Shown in pieces: positions 19,923-28,680 of a stretch of 64,000 nucleotides of DNA. The stretch is from CAZRIT01 sp964600225 (GTDB lineage Bacteria; Bacillota; Clostridia; Christensenellales; CAG-138). Made by a program: the position numbers and the translations under genes. How positions within the stretch are numbered: the first letter of the stretch is position 1; each line of letters starts with the position of its first letter. The notes beneath the pieces were generated by a model, which saw nothing but the letters and a program-made list of their open reading frames with translations, searched no databases and was not told the DNA's origin. Location of the stretch: contig CAZRIT010000002.1 of NCBI GenBank assembly GCA_964600225.1, positions 1 to 64,000 of the forward strand. The letters are read 5' to 3'.

Positions 19923-19958
19923 AAGGGCCCTGCCGTCTGTGCGGCACGGCTCTTTTTT
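19923..19958 (+). terminator. Terminator after the SH3/nuclease-fold gene
   Basis: GGGCC-C-TGCCG / CGGCA-C-GGCTC stem with one mismatch, followed by TTTTTT. Confidence 0.75.
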
Positions 19959-19974
19959 CAGCGATAAAAAGTCT

Positions 19975-20004
19975 TTGAAAACATACCTCCGTTCATGGTA
20001 TAAT
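19975..20004 (+). promoter_or_regulatory. Promoter of the CarD-family gene
   Basis: TTGAAA, an 18-bp spacer, consensus TATAAT. The predicted 5' leader is about 107 nt. Confidence 0.75.
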
Positions 20005-20117
20005 AGCCATGCGTGCGGCAGGATCGGACTTTGCCCGTTGTTGCGCACGTTTTCCATGCAAGTGCGTGCATATATCGGATTTCGATCGTTTTGTCGCTGA
20101 AACCAAGGGAGGTCTCC

Positions 20118-20657
20118 ATGAACACACTGCCGTTTTGTAAAGGGCACGATGTCATCTACGGTACATACGGCATTTGCCATATCGAGGATGTTTGCTTGAT
20201 GTCCACGCCGCCCGACGGGGCGGAGCGGATGCACTATATTCTTTCCCAGCACAACCGCAGCGGGCTGACCATCAATGTTCCCGCCGATAACGAGGCGCTC
20301 GTTTCCCGCATGCGCAACGTCTTTTCCAAGGAGAAGATTGACGAGCTGCTTTCGCACGTCAAGAACAAGGAGATTTTGTGGATTGATGACAAGCGTGCGC
20401 GTGCCGCGCGCTACCACGATATCCTGACCAAGGGCGTGGAGGAGGAGCTGATGCTGATGATCCGCAGCATCTATCTGCGCGGGCAGCAACTCAAGCAGAA
20501 CGGAAAACGGCTGAACGTATCGGACGAAACCACCTTGAAGGCCGCGCAAAAGCTGGTGACGGAGGAGTTTGCGTACGCGCTTTGCATCGAGCCCGACGAC
20601 GTGGGCGCATACATCCGCAGGGCGCTGGATATTGAGGACGATATCGTCCACGCGTGA
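20118..20657 (+). CDS. CarD/CdnL-family transcriptional regulator
   Basis: A 179-residue protein with the N-terminal RNA-polymerase-interacting domain (FCKGHDVIYGTYGICHIEDV) and a helical C-terminal domain (ERARYHDI-like and LTEEFAYAL-like helices). Members bind the RNA polymerase beta subunit and promoter DNA upstream of -10 to stabilise open complexes. GGAGG precedes the ATG at 20118. It stands alone between two terminators. Confidence 0.88.
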   Translation: MNTLPFCKGHDVIYGTYGICHIEDVCLMSTPPDGAERMHYILSQHNRSGLTINVPADNEALVSRMRNVFSKEKIDELLSHVKNKEILWIDDKRARAARYHDILTKGVEEELMLMIRSIYLRGQQLKQNGKRLNVSDETTLKAAQKLVTEEFAYALCIEPDDVGAYIRRALDIEDDIVHA

Positions 20658-20711
20658 TGACGCTGCTTGCACATCGGCTGTTTTGATCACCGCATGTTTC
20701 CCGGGAAATAC

Positions 20712-20742
20712 AAGAGGCCGTCCAAGCGGACGGCCTCTTTCA
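20712..20742. terminator. Bidirectional terminator between the CarD gene and the antiporter gene
   Basis: A 12-bp perfect stem (AAGAGGCCGTCC / GGACGGCCTCTT) with a 4-nt loop. T-runs lie on the plus side, with an A-run giving weaker U on the other. Confidence 0.9.
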
Positions 20743-20755
20743 TGCAAGCCATGAT

Positions 20756-22000
20756 TCAGGCTTTTTTGGGCTTGGACGTGCGCGTTGGCTTGCCGTTGCC
20801 TTTTGGCTTGTGATTGCGCGTTGGTTTCTTGCTCGGCAGGTCGATTTCTCCCGCCTTGATGAGCGCCAGCTTGGTCAGCGCCGGGCCGATCAGCTCATAG
20901 ATCAACGTTGCGGCCAGCACAACGGCCTGTATGCGCGCGCCGTATGCGGGCAGCTGCAACAGCGCCAGCTGCGCCATGCCGATGGCAACGCCCGCCTGCG
21001 GCAGCAGCGTAATGCCCAGATACTTTTTGACATTGGGAGAGGCGTGCGTCACGCTTGCGCCGAGGTATGCGCCAAAGTATTTGCCAAGTGAGCGGGTTAC
21101 GATGTACAGCGCGCCGATCAGGCCGACCGTGGGCAGCACGCCGATATCCAGCTGCGCGCCCGATATCACAAAGAACATCAGGTACAGCGGAGGCGTCCAG
21201 CCATCGACGGTTTCCACGACCTTGTCGGCGTCGTTTTTGAGGTTGATGAGCATGGCGCCGATGGACATGCATAACAGCAGATCGGACAGGTCGAACTGCT
21301 TTGCCAACGCCACGCCAAGCAGTACGGCGGCCAGGCAGACGGACAGGCGGTTGCCCGCGGAGTGGAAGAAGCGCATTGCAACGGCCGAGAGCACGCCGAT
21401 GACGCCGCCGATAAGCAGCGACAGCCCTATCTCGGCAACGGGCCTGAGCACCATGCCCGTCAGCGTGAGCGCGCTGTGATCGGTCAGCGTCTGCGCCACG
21501 GCCATGGAGAGCGCAAACACCATCAGCCCGATGGCGTCGTCAATGGCGACAACGGGCAGCAGCGTATTGCTCACCTCGCCCTTGGCGCGGTATTGACGCA
21601 CCACCATCAGTGTGGCTGCGGGCGCGGTGGCCGTGGCGATGGCGCCCAGTACGATGGAGGGCGCTGCGTCGAAACCGCACAGCAGCAGCACCGCATCTAC
21701 CAATACTGCGGCGCCCAGCGATTGAAACAGCGTGATGATCAGCGCCTTGCTGCCAACGGTGCGCAGGTGCGACAGCTTGAATTCCCCGCCGATGGAGAAC
21801 GCAATAAAACCCAGCGCTACGGTCACGAGGATTTCCAGCGCGCTGAGGGCGTCCTTTGGAATGAGCCCGAAACAGCTTGGGCCCATGATAAGCCCCGCCA
21901 GTAGATACGCCGTAACGTTGGGCAGTTTGATCAGCTTGGCGGCGCGCGTCAGCAAGAGCCCGCCAATCATGGCGAGGGCAATGGAAAACAATACGTTCAT
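20756..22000 (-). CDS. CPA2-type cation:proton antiporter
   Basis: A 414-residue protein with about 12 membrane segments of the Na+/H+ exchanger fold (NVLFSIALAMIGGLLLTRAAK at the start, VVAIDDAIGLMVFAL in the core, which carries the ion-binding aspartates). It lacks the C-terminal TrkA-N domain of Kef proteins and ends in a lysine/asparagine/threonine-rich basic tail. It probably exchanges Na+ or K+ for H+. Its ATG shares one base with the stop of the PII-like gene (TAATG), so the two are tightly coupled. Confidence 0.88.
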   Translation of the reverse strand: MNVLFSIALAMIGGLLLTRAAKLIKLPNVTAYLLAGLIMGPSCFGLIPKDALSALEILVTVALGFIAFSIGGEFKLSHLRTVGSKALIITLFQSLGAAVLVDAVLLLCGFDAAPSIVLGAIATATAPAATLMVVRQYRAKGEVSNTLLPVVAIDDAIGLMVFALSMAVAQTLTDHSALTLTGMVLRPVAEIGLSLLIGGVIGVLSAVAMRFFHSAGNRLSVCLAAVLLGVALAKQFDLSDLLLCMSIGAMLINLKNDADKVVETVDGWTPPLYLMFFVISGAQLDIGVLPTVGLIGALYIVTRSLGKYFGAYLGASVTHASPNVKKYLGITLLPQAGVAIGMAQLALLQLPAYGARIQAVVLAATLIYELIGPALTKLALIKAGEIDLPSKKPTRNHKPKGNGKPTRTSKPKKA

Positions 22001-22341
22001 TATCTGTGCGAGACCCCTTCCCAGCCCATGATCGGTACCGTAAACAGAATGCCCGTATTGGGAAGCTTGAGGTCGCCCGAAACCTTGTGCACGATATCGC
22101 GCACTGTGGGCACGTCCTCGTCCTTGAGCACAATGAATATCATCTTGCCCGATTGCCGCTCGGGGTTGATAAACTGCCGAAGCGAGCCGAATATCGGCGG
22201 ATTGTCGTTTTCGGATTCGTTCAGCGCGGTCAGCATGCCCTTGCAATCCACGATGGTTGCGTGCATATCCGCCTGCAGCAGCTCCTCCAGAAGCGGCGTG
22301 ACTAGATCTTCGCGGTTGGTGATGTGTATGAACAACTGCAT
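22000..22341 (-). CDS. PII-like (GlnB-fold) small regulatory protein
   Basis: A 113-residue ferredoxin-like fold protein: LFIHITNREDLVTPLLEELL, then HATIVDCKGM, then GKMIFIVLKDEDVPTVRDIV. The pattern is that of PII-like trimers lacking the classical T-loop uridylylation site. PII-like proteins often bind nucleotides and control a neighbouring transporter; the one-base overlap with the antiporter suggests that role here (inference). The SD is AAGGAAGG, 7 nt before the ATG. Confidence 0.7.
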   Translation of the reverse strand: MQLFIHITNREDLVTPLLEELLQADMHATIVDCKGMLTALNESENDNPPIFGSLRQFINPERQSGKMIFIVLKDEDVPTVRDIVHKVSGDLKLPNTGILFTVPIMGWEGVSHR

Positions 22342-22394
22342 TGGTTAGCCTTCCTTTCTCATATAGCAGGGAATCGCTTCCTTGTCGAATGCAT

Positions 22395-22423
22395 ACAGTA
22401 CGCCGCTTTTTTAAAAATGTCAA
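22395..22423 (-). promoter_or_regulatory. Promoter of the PII-like/antiporter operon
   Basis: On the minus strand, TTGACA, a 17-bp spacer and TACTGT, about 55 nt before the ATG. Confidence 0.6.
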
Positions 22424-22485
22424 GTTGTCCGATAAAACAAGCCGAAAGATTCCATATCTTTACCGAGAAAGGGAGCTTGGCGGCG

Positions 22486-22514
22486 TTGACACGATTGGAC
22501 GGCGCGGATATAAT
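22486..22514 (+). promoter_or_regulatory. Consensus sigma-A promoter of nifJ
   Basis: Perfect TTGACA, 17-bp spacer, perfect TATAAT; the leader is about 63 nt. Confidence 0.88.
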
Positions 22515-22583
22515 AGTATTTGGTCAATACTGGGCTTTCGTGAGGAATCCCCACACTTTCAATTATACTTAGGAGGCAAACAA

Positions 22584-25500
22584 ATGGCAAAAACCATGAC
22601 CATCGATGGCAACACCGCTGCATCGCACGTTGCGTATGCATTTTCCGATGTAGCGGCGATCTATCCCATCACCCCGTCTTCGCCGATGGCGGAGGTTGCG
22701 GATGATTGGGCGGCTTCGGGACGCAAAAACCTGTTCGGGCAGGAAGTACGCATCGCCGCGATGCAGTCCGAGGGCGGCGCGGCGGGCGCCGTGCACGGTT
22801 CCCTCAAGGCAGGCGCTTTGACGACAACCTTTACCGCGTCGCAGGGCTTGTTGCTGATGATCCCGAACATGTATAAAATCTCGGGCGAACTGCTGCCGGG
22901 CGTATTCCATGTCAGCGCGCGCGCGCTGGCGGCGCATGCACTGTCCATCTTTGGCGATCACAGCGACGTGATGAGCTGCCGTCAGACGGGCTTTGCCTTC
23001 CTTGCGTCCGCTTCCGTACAGGAGGTCATGGATCTGGCACTGGTATCGCACCTGTCCGCCATCAAATCCTCGGTGCCGTTCTGCCATTTCTTCGATGGCT
23101 TCCGCACCTCGCACGAAGTGCAAAAAATTGAGGCCATCGATTACGAAGATATGGCAAAGCTGTGCGATTTTGAAGCCGTGCAGGCGTTCCGCGCCCGCGC
23201 GCTCAACCCCGAGCATCCCCATCAGGGCGGCACGGCGCAGAACCCCGATATCTACTTCCAGGGCCGCGAGGCTGCCAACAAGTACTATGACGCCGTTCCC
23301 GGCATCGTGCAGCACTACATGGACGCCGTCGGCGAGTTCACGGGCCGTAAGTATCACCTGTTCGACTATGTCGGCGCGTCCGACGCCGAAAACGTCCTTG
23401 TCATCATGGGCAGCGGCGCGGATGTGGCTGAGGAAGCCGTCAACTACCTCAACAGCAAGGGCGCCAAGTACGGCGTGCTGAAGGTACGCCTGTACCGTCC
23501 GTTCGCGGCCGATCGCTTTGTCAAGGCGCTGCCCAAGACGGTCAAGCACATTGCGGTACTGGATCGCACCAAGGAGCCGGGCTCGCTGGGTGAGCCGCTG
23601 TATCAGGACGTCATCAATGCCTTGGTCGAGTGCGGCATGGGCAACGTGGAAGTAGTCGGCGGCCGTTACGGCCTCGGCAGCAAGGAGTTCACGCCGTCCA
23701 TGGTCAACGCCGTTTACGAAAACCTGGCTGCCAAGCAGCCCAAGAACCACTTTACCGTGGGCATCGTGGACGATGTGACGCATACGTCGCTGCCTATCAG
23801 CAAGCAGATCAACGCCGCGCCCGAGGGCACGATCGCCTGCAAGTTCTACGGTCTGGGTTCCGACGGCACCGTTGGCGCCAACAAGAACAGCATCAAGATC
23901 ATCGGCGACCACACCAACCTCTATGCGCAGGGCTATTTCTCCTACGACTCCAAGAAGTCGGGCGGCCTGACGGTTTCGCATCTGCGTTTTGGCAAAAAGC
24001 CGATCCAGAGCCCGTACCTGATCGATATGGCCGATTTTGTGGCGTGCCACAACCCGTCCTACGTCACCCGTTACAACGTGGCGGAGGGCATCCGTGAGGG
24101 CGGCGTATTCCTGCTCAACAGCCCCTGGACGCTGGCCGAGATGGAGAAGGAACTGCCCGCTTCCATGAAGCGCGCCATCGCCAACCAGAAGCTCAAGTTC
24201 TACAATATCGACGCCATCGCGCTTGCCCGCAAGGTTGGCATGGGCGGCCGCATCAACACCATCATGCAGTCTGCGTTCTTTAAGCTGGCCAACGTCATCC
24301 CCGCGGACGAAGCCATCGAATACATGAAGGCCGCCGCCAAAAAGTCCTACGGCAAGAAGGGCGACGATGTGGTCAAGAAGAACTGGGACGCCATCGACGC
24401 AGGCGCAACCGCGTTTGAAGAGATCAAGTATCCCGCGTCCTGGGCCAACGCCACCGAAGGCGCCGAGCCCGTCAAGACGACGGATGACGCCTATTACAAC
24501 GAGTTCATCCACCCCGTACTCTCGCAGGAGGGCGATAAGCTGCCCGTCAGCAAGCTCAGCGCGGACGGCACCGTGCCCACAGGCACCACCAAGTACGAAA
24601 AGCGCGGTATCGCGGTGGACGTACCCGAGTGGATTCCCGAAAACTGCATCCAGTGCAACCAGTGCGCGCTGGTTTGCCCGCACGCCGCCATCCGTCCGTT
24701 CCTCGTATCCGAGGAGGAGAAGAAGGCCGCGCCAGCTTCCTTTGTCACCAAGAAGGCCATCGGCAAGGGCTTTGAGGACTATGGCTTCCGCATGCAGGTC
24801 ACCCCGCTGGATTGCACGGGCTGCGGCAACTGCGTAGACGTTTGCCCGTCCAAGCAGAAGGCGCTCAAGATGGTACCGTTTGCTTCCGCAGCCGCGGACG
24901 AAAAGAACTGGGATTATGCCATGACCGTCTCCAAGAAGGACGTGCCGCTCAACACAGGCACCGTCAAGGGCAGCCAGTTCCTCCAGCCGCTGTTCGAGTT
25001 CTCGGGCGCATGCGCGGGCTGCGGCGAAACGCCGTATGTCAAGCTCATCACCCAGCTCTTTGGCGACCGCATGGTCATTGCCAACGCCACGGGCTGCTCC
25101 TCCATCTATGGCGGCAGCGCGCCGACCTGCCCCTACACCGTCAACGAAAAGGGCCAGGGCCCCGCATGGGCAAACTCCCTGTTCGAGGACAACGCCGAGT
25201 TCGGCTTTGGCATGAACCTGGCAACCAAGCAGCGCCGCGCCAAGCTGGCCGACGATGTCAAGGCATTGATCGCGGTCGATTACTGCCAGGATGATATCAA
25301 GAAGGCGGGCCGGGAATGGCTCAACAACATGGACAATGCCGAAGGCTCCCGCGCATGGGGCGAAAAGCTCCTGGCGGCCTGCAAGGAAGGCATCGACCTG
25401 AGCGGAACCGAGTGGGAGAAGGCCTGGATTGAAAAGGGCAAGGTTTGCGATTGCGAAGCCTGCACGCTCGCGCGCGCGGTCATCGCCAATGCCGACCTGC

Positions 25501-26150
25501 TCACCAAGCAGTCCATCTGGATCTTCGGCGGCGACGGCTGGGCATACGATATCGGCTACGGCGGATTGGATCATGTGCTGGCCATGGATGAGGACGTCAA
25601 CATCCTGGTCGTGGATACCGAGGTGTACTCCAACACGGGCGGACAGTCCAGCAAAGCCACGCCGACAGGCGCCATTGCCAAGTTCGCGGCGGCCGGCAAG
25701 CGCACCAAGAAGAAGGACCTTGGCATGATGGCCATGTCCTACGGCTATGTGTACGTCGCCAAGGTCTGCATGGGCGCCAACCCGAACCAGTTGATGAAGG
25801 CCGTCAACGAGGCGGAAGCGTACAAGGGCCCGTCGCTCATCATCGCCTACGCGCCCTGCATCAACCATGGCATCAACATGAGCCACTCCCAGTTGGAGGC
25901 CAAGAAGGCTGTGGACGCAGGCTACTGGCCGCTGTACCGCTACAACCCCGATCTGGCGGATCAGGGCAAGAACCCGTTCCAGCTTGACAGCAAGGATCCC
26001 ACGGGCGACTTCAGCGATTTCATCCTGGGCGAGGTGCGCTATGCATCCCTGAAGAAGCAGTTCCCCGCGGTTGCGGACGAGCTGTTCCAACGCGCAGAGA
26101 AGGAAGCGGCCGAGAAGATCGAATACTACAAGAAACTCAACGAGATGTAA
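22584..26150 (+). CDS. nifJ: Pyruvate:ferredoxin (flavodoxin) oxidoreductase
   Basis: A single-chain 1188-residue enzyme of the usual length. Order: pyrimidine-binding domain (YPITPSSPMAE), transketolase-C-like domain, gamma domain, two [4Fe-4S] sites in the ferredoxin insert (CIQCNQCALVCP and CTGCGNCVDVCP), and the TPP domain with its cluster ligand CAGCGE, GCSSIYGG, GDGWAYDIGYGG and NTGGQSSKATPTGA. It oxidises pyruvate to acetyl-CoA and CO2 and reduces ferredoxin, the central step of clostridial fermentation. AGGAGG lies 8 nt before the ATG. Strong promoter and terminator make it a monocistronic unit. Confidence 0.98.
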   Translation: MAKTMTIDGNTAASHVAYAFSDVAAIYPITPSSPMAEVADDWAASGRKNLFGQEVRIAAMQSEGGAAGAVHGSLKAGALTTTFTASQGLLLMIPNMYKISGELLPGVFHVSARALAAHALSIFGDHSDVMSCRQTGFAFLASASVQEVMDLALVSHLSAIKSSVPFCHFFDGFRTSHEVQKIEAIDYEDMAKLCDFEAVQAFRARALNPEHPHQGGTAQNPDIYFQGREAANKYYDAVPGIVQHYMDAVGEFTGRKYHLFDYVGASDAENVLVIMGSGADVAEEAVNYLNSKGAKYGVLKVRLYRPFAADRFVKALPKTVKHIAVLDRTKEPGSLGEPLYQDVINALVECGMGNVEVVGGRYGLGSKEFTPSMVNAVYENLAAKQPKNHFTVGIVDDVTHTSLPISKQINAAPEGTIACKFYGLGSDGTVGANKNSIKIIGDHTNLYAQGYFSYDSKKSGGLTVSHLRFGKKPIQSPYLIDMADFVACHNPSYVTRYNVAEGIREGGVFLLNSPWTLAEMEKELPASMKRAIANQKLKFYNIDAIALARKVGMGGRINTIMQSAFFKLANVIPADEAIEYMKAAAKKSYGKKGDDVVKKNWDAIDAGATAFEEIKYPASWANATEGAEPVKTTDDAYYNEFIHPVLSQEGDKLPVSKLSADGTVPTGTTKYEKRGIAVDVPEWIPENCIQCNQCALVCPHAAIRPFLVSEEEKKAAPASFVTKKAIGKGFEDYGFRMQVTPLDCTGCGNCVDVCPSKQKALKMVPFASAAADEKNWDYAMTVSKKDVPLNTGTVKGSQFLQPLFEFSGACAGCGETPYVKLITQLFGDRMVIANATGCSSIYGGSAPTCPYTVNEKGQGPAWANSLFEDNAEFGFGMNLATKQRRAKLADDVKALIAVDYCQDDIKKAGREWLNNMDNAEGSRAWGEKLLAACKEGIDLSGTEWEKAWIEKGKVCDCEACTLARAVIANADLLTKQSIWIFGGDGWAYDIGYGGLDHVLAMDEDVNILVVDTEVYSNTGGQSSKATPTGAIAKFAAAGKRTKKKDLGMMAMSYGYVYVAKVCMGANPNQLMKAVNEAEAYKGPSLIIAYAPCINHGINMSHSQLEAKKAVDAGYWPLYRYNPDLADQGKNPFQLDSKDPTGDFSDFILGEVRYASLKKQFPAVADELFQRAEKEAAEKIEYYKKLNEM

Positions 26151-26168
26151 GAACCGGATTACGCACCC

Positions 26169-26198
26169 AAAGGGAACGGCAATCGCCGTTCCCTTTTT
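26169..26198 (+). terminator. Terminator of nifJ
   Basis: Perfect 12-bp stem AAAGGGAACGGC / GCCGTTCCCTTT with a 4-nt loop and a T-run. Confidence 0.9.
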
Positions 26199-26218
26199 GC
26201 TGCCAAATGAGTATCCGA

Positions 26219-26247
26219 TTGAATTGTGATCGGAACACCGCTATAAT
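26219..26247 (+). promoter_or_regulatory. Promoter of serC-serA
   Basis: TTGAAT, 17-bp spacer, TATAAT, 43 nt before the serC ATG. Confidence 0.75.
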
Positions 26248-26290
26248 AAGTACGGAAAAGCCCAAAATCTGAATAACAGGAGCAAGCCAG

Positions 26291-27379
26291 ATGGAATACG
26301 ATCGGATCTATAATTTTTCCGCAGGGCCGGCCACCATGCCCGTAGAGGTGCTCGAGGAAATCCGCGACGAAATGCTCAACTACAAGGGCAGCGGCATGTG
26401 CGTGATGGAGATGTCGCACCGCTCCAAGGTTTTCCAAAAGATCATCGATGAGGCGGAGGCGGATCTGCGCACGCTCATGGGTATCCCCGATGGGTACAAG
26501 GTACTGTTCATTCAGGGTGGCGCCACGCTGCAGTTTGCCATGGTGCCCATGAACCTGATGGTCAACGGCGTTGCGGATTATGTGGAGACGGGCGCATGGT
26601 CCCAAAAGGCCATCCCCGAGGCGCGCCGTTACGGCAGGGCGAACATCGTTGCGTCGAGCGCGGACAGGAAGTTCACCTACATTCCCGATTGCTCGGATTT
26701 GCCCATCGATCGGGACGCCGATTACCTCTACATCTGCGAAAACGAAACCATCCATGGCGTTACCTGGAATAAGCTGCCCAACACCAAGGGCAAAACGCTG
26801 GTTTCCGACCAGTCGTCCATGTTTCTCAGCCGTCACTGCAACGTTTCCGATTACGGCATGATCTACGCGGGCGTGCAAAAGAACGTCGGCCCCGCGGGCA
26901 TGATCATTGCCATTATGCGGGAGGATTTGATCCGTCACGATCTGGACGAACGCGTGCCGCTGTACATGCGCTACGATACGCATGCCGATAACGGCTCCAT
27001 GTACAACACCCCCAACTGCTGGGCCATCTATGTGTGCGGCAAAGTGTTCAAGTATCTGCTTAAAAACGGCGGTCTGACCGCCATGCAAAAGCGCAACGAA
27101 GAAAAGGCCAAGGTGCTCTATGATTATCTGGACGCCAGCAGGCTCTTCCGCGGCACCGTGGAAAAGGAGTTCCGTTCCCTCATGAACGTGCCGTTTGTTA
27201 CGCCCACGGCGGAGCAGGATGCTGCGGTTATCGCCGCGGCAAAGGCTGCGGGCTTTGAAAACCTCAAGGGGCACAAGAGCGTCGGCGGGCTGCGCGCATC
27301 CATCTACAACGCCATGCCCAAGGCGGGCGTGGAAGCGCTGGTCGATTTCCTGAAAGCGTATGAGGAGGCAAACGCATGA
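26291..27379 (+). CDS. serC: Phosphoserine aminotransferase
   Basis: A 362-residue class-V aminotransferase opening YNFSAGPATMPVEVLEE. The PLP lysine lies in YAGVQKNVGPAG (about residue 198), and the substrate-binding HRSK-type stretch is MSHRSKVFQ. It transaminates 3-phosphohydroxypyruvate to phosphoserine. It overlaps serA by 4 nt (ATGA); the pair supplies serine. No serB is seen nearby. Confidence 0.96.
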   Translation: MEYDRIYNFSAGPATMPVEVLEEIRDEMLNYKGSGMCVMEMSHRSKVFQKIIDEAEADLRTLMGIPDGYKVLFIQGGATLQFAMVPMNLMVNGVADYVETGAWSQKAIPEARRYGRANIVASSADRKFTYIPDCSDLPIDRDADYLYICENETIHGVTWNKLPNTKGKTLVSDQSSMFLSRHCNVSDYGMIYAGVQKNVGPAGMIIAIMREDLIRHDLDERVPLYMRYDTHADNGSMYNTPNCWAIYVCGKVFKYLLKNGGLTAMQKRNEEKAKVLYDYLDASRLFRGTVEKEFRSLMNVPFVTPTAEQDAAVIAAAKAAGFENLKGHKSVGGLRASIYNAMPKAGVEALVDFLKAYEEANA

Positions 27380-28290
27380 TTCACGTTCTCGCCACCGACG
27401 GCATGGATAAAGCCGCGGTCACCAAGCTGGAATCACTCGGCTGCACGGTCGATTGTACCTTCTATGAGCCCGAAGCGCTCAAGGAGGCCGTCAAAAACTG
27501 CGACGCGTTGGTTGTGCGCAGCGCCACCAAGGTCCGTCAACCCATCATCGATGCGGCTGCGGACGGCGGCAGGCTCAAGCTCGTCATCCGTGCGGGCGTG
27601 GGCGTGGACAACATCGACGTTGCGTATGCCGAGAGCAAGGGACTGATCGTCAAAAACACCCCGCGCGCAAGCTCCGAGGCCGTTGCGGAGCTGGCCATGG
27701 CGCACATACTGTCCGTTGCGCGCTTCATCTCCATTGCGGGCCACACCATGCGCGAGGGCAAGTGGGAGAAGAAGGCATACAAGGGCATCGAACTGTTCGG
27801 CAAAACCATCGGCATCATTGGCTACGGCCGCATCGGCCAGACGCTGGGCCGCAACTGTCAGGCCATGGGCATGCAGGTGCTGGCTTACGATATCTACAAA
27901 GTACCCTCGCTGGAGTGCGCTACCATGCGCTATGTCGAAATGGACGAGCTGCTGGCACAGTCCGACGTCATCTCGCTGCACGTTCCTTCTTTGCCGGGAC
28001 AGCCCATGGTCAACGAGGAGACGATTGCCAAGATGAAGGATGGCGTCATCATCATCAACACGTCGCGCGGCACAAATTTTGATGAGGAAGCGCTGTTGAA
28101 GGCGCTGGACAGCGGGAAGGTCTTCGGCGCGGGGCTGGACGTGTTTGCCGACGAGCCCGCCACCAACGAAAGGCTCTATGCGCACCCGCATGTGAGCTGC
28201 ACGCCGCATATCGGCGCATCCACCAAAGAGGCGCAAAAGCGCATCGGCGCTGAGCTTGTGGAACTGATTCAAAAGCAGTTCAACCTGTAA
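27376..28290 (+). CDS. serA: D-3-phosphoglycerate dehydrogenase, short form
   Basis: A 304-residue 2-hydroxyacid dehydrogenase with NAD-binding GYGRIGQTLGRNCQAMG, active-site RSATKVRQ and HIGAST near the end. It ends right after the catalytic domain, so it lacks the ACT domain that gives serine feedback inhibition in longer SerA proteins. It oxidises 3-phosphoglycerate for serine synthesis and is translationally coupled to serC, which makes SerA more likely than another hydroxyacid dehydrogenase. Confidence 0.93.
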   Translation: MIHVLATDGMDKAAVTKLESLGCTVDCTFYEPEALKEAVKNCDALVVRSATKVRQPIIDAAADGGRLKLVIRAGVGVDNIDVAYAESKGLIVKNTPRASSEAVAELAMAHILSVARFISIAGHTMREGKWEKKAYKGIELFGKTIGIIGYGRIGQTLGRNCQAMGMQVLAYDIYKVPSLECATMRYVEMDELLAQSDVISLHVPSLPGQPMVNEETIAKMKDGVIIINTSRGTNFDEEALLKALDSGKVFGAGLDVFADEPATNERLYAHPHVSCTPHIGASTKEAQKRIGAELVELIQKQFNL

Positions 28291-28300
28291 GGTTCTTTAC

Positions 28301-28330
28301 AAACGGCGGCGGTTATGACCGCCGCCGTTT
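28301..28330 (+). terminator. Terminator-like hairpin after serA
   Basis: Perfect 12-bp stem AAACGGCGGCGG / CCGCCGCCGTTT, loop TTATGA; the U-tract is only TTT. Confidence 0.7.
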
Positions 28331-28349
28331 GCGTACCCATTACGTTGCG

Positions 28350-28398
28350 ACACAACATATGGTGTTATGACATCAAATAATAACACCATCTATTGTGT
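28350..28398. promoter_or_regulatory. Distal pair of NrdR-like boxes
   Basis: Two 16-bp imperfect palindromes, ACACAACATATGGTGT (28350-28365) and ACACCATCTATTGTGT (28383-28398), start 33 bp apart, about three helical turns. Both fit the NrdR box pattern ACAC-(6 AT-rich)-GTGT. They lie about 280 nt upstream of nrdD and no clear promoter overlaps them. The 186 bases from 28399 to 28584 hold no gene I can support. Confidence 0.65.
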
Positions 28399-28584
28399 GT
28401 CGGAGCCGCCAAAAGTATGAACTGTTTATAAATAAAATTTATAGAAATGCATACCAAAGAGGCGGATTCCGATTGTCGCTTGCGCCCGTTTGTTGCAGGA
28501 TGCTCGGATTTTGCGACGAATAGGGAGAAAATTTTGGGAAGTAATAGTATCGTCACAAATTATCCACCGCATATCCACAATATT

Positions 28585-28642
28585 TATCAACATATGGTAT
28601 TCATATGACACTCTTGACACAAAATATTGGGTGGTTTACACT
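28585..28642 (+). promoter_or_regulatory. nrdD promoter covered by the proximal NrdR-like box pair
   Basis: The promoter is TTGACA (28614-28619), 17-bp spacer, TACACT (28637-28642). A box-like palindrome ACACAAAATATTGGGT (28617-28632) fills the spacer, and another, TATCAACATATGGTAT (28585-28600), lies 32 bp upstream on the same helical face. NrdR binds such phased pairs with dATP/ATP and represses ribonucleotide reductase genes. Confidence 0.75.
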
Positions 28643-28680
28643 GAATTTATACGAAAGATTCAATGACACGGAGGATATAT

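Noticed and set aside
22569..26090. A 1173-codon open frame on the minus strand opposite nifJ
   Set aside because: It is the mirror of a GC-rich coding frame, has no family motifs, and nifJ is beyond doubt on the plus strand.
28365..28556. A 63-codon minus-strand frame in the nrdD upstream region
   Set aside because: No SD and no recognisable sequence; it overlaps the NrdR-like boxes.
28399..28584. Possible cobalamin or other riboswitch upstream of nrdD
   Set aside because: I could not find B12-box or other conserved core motifs, and no promoter precedes it convincingly.
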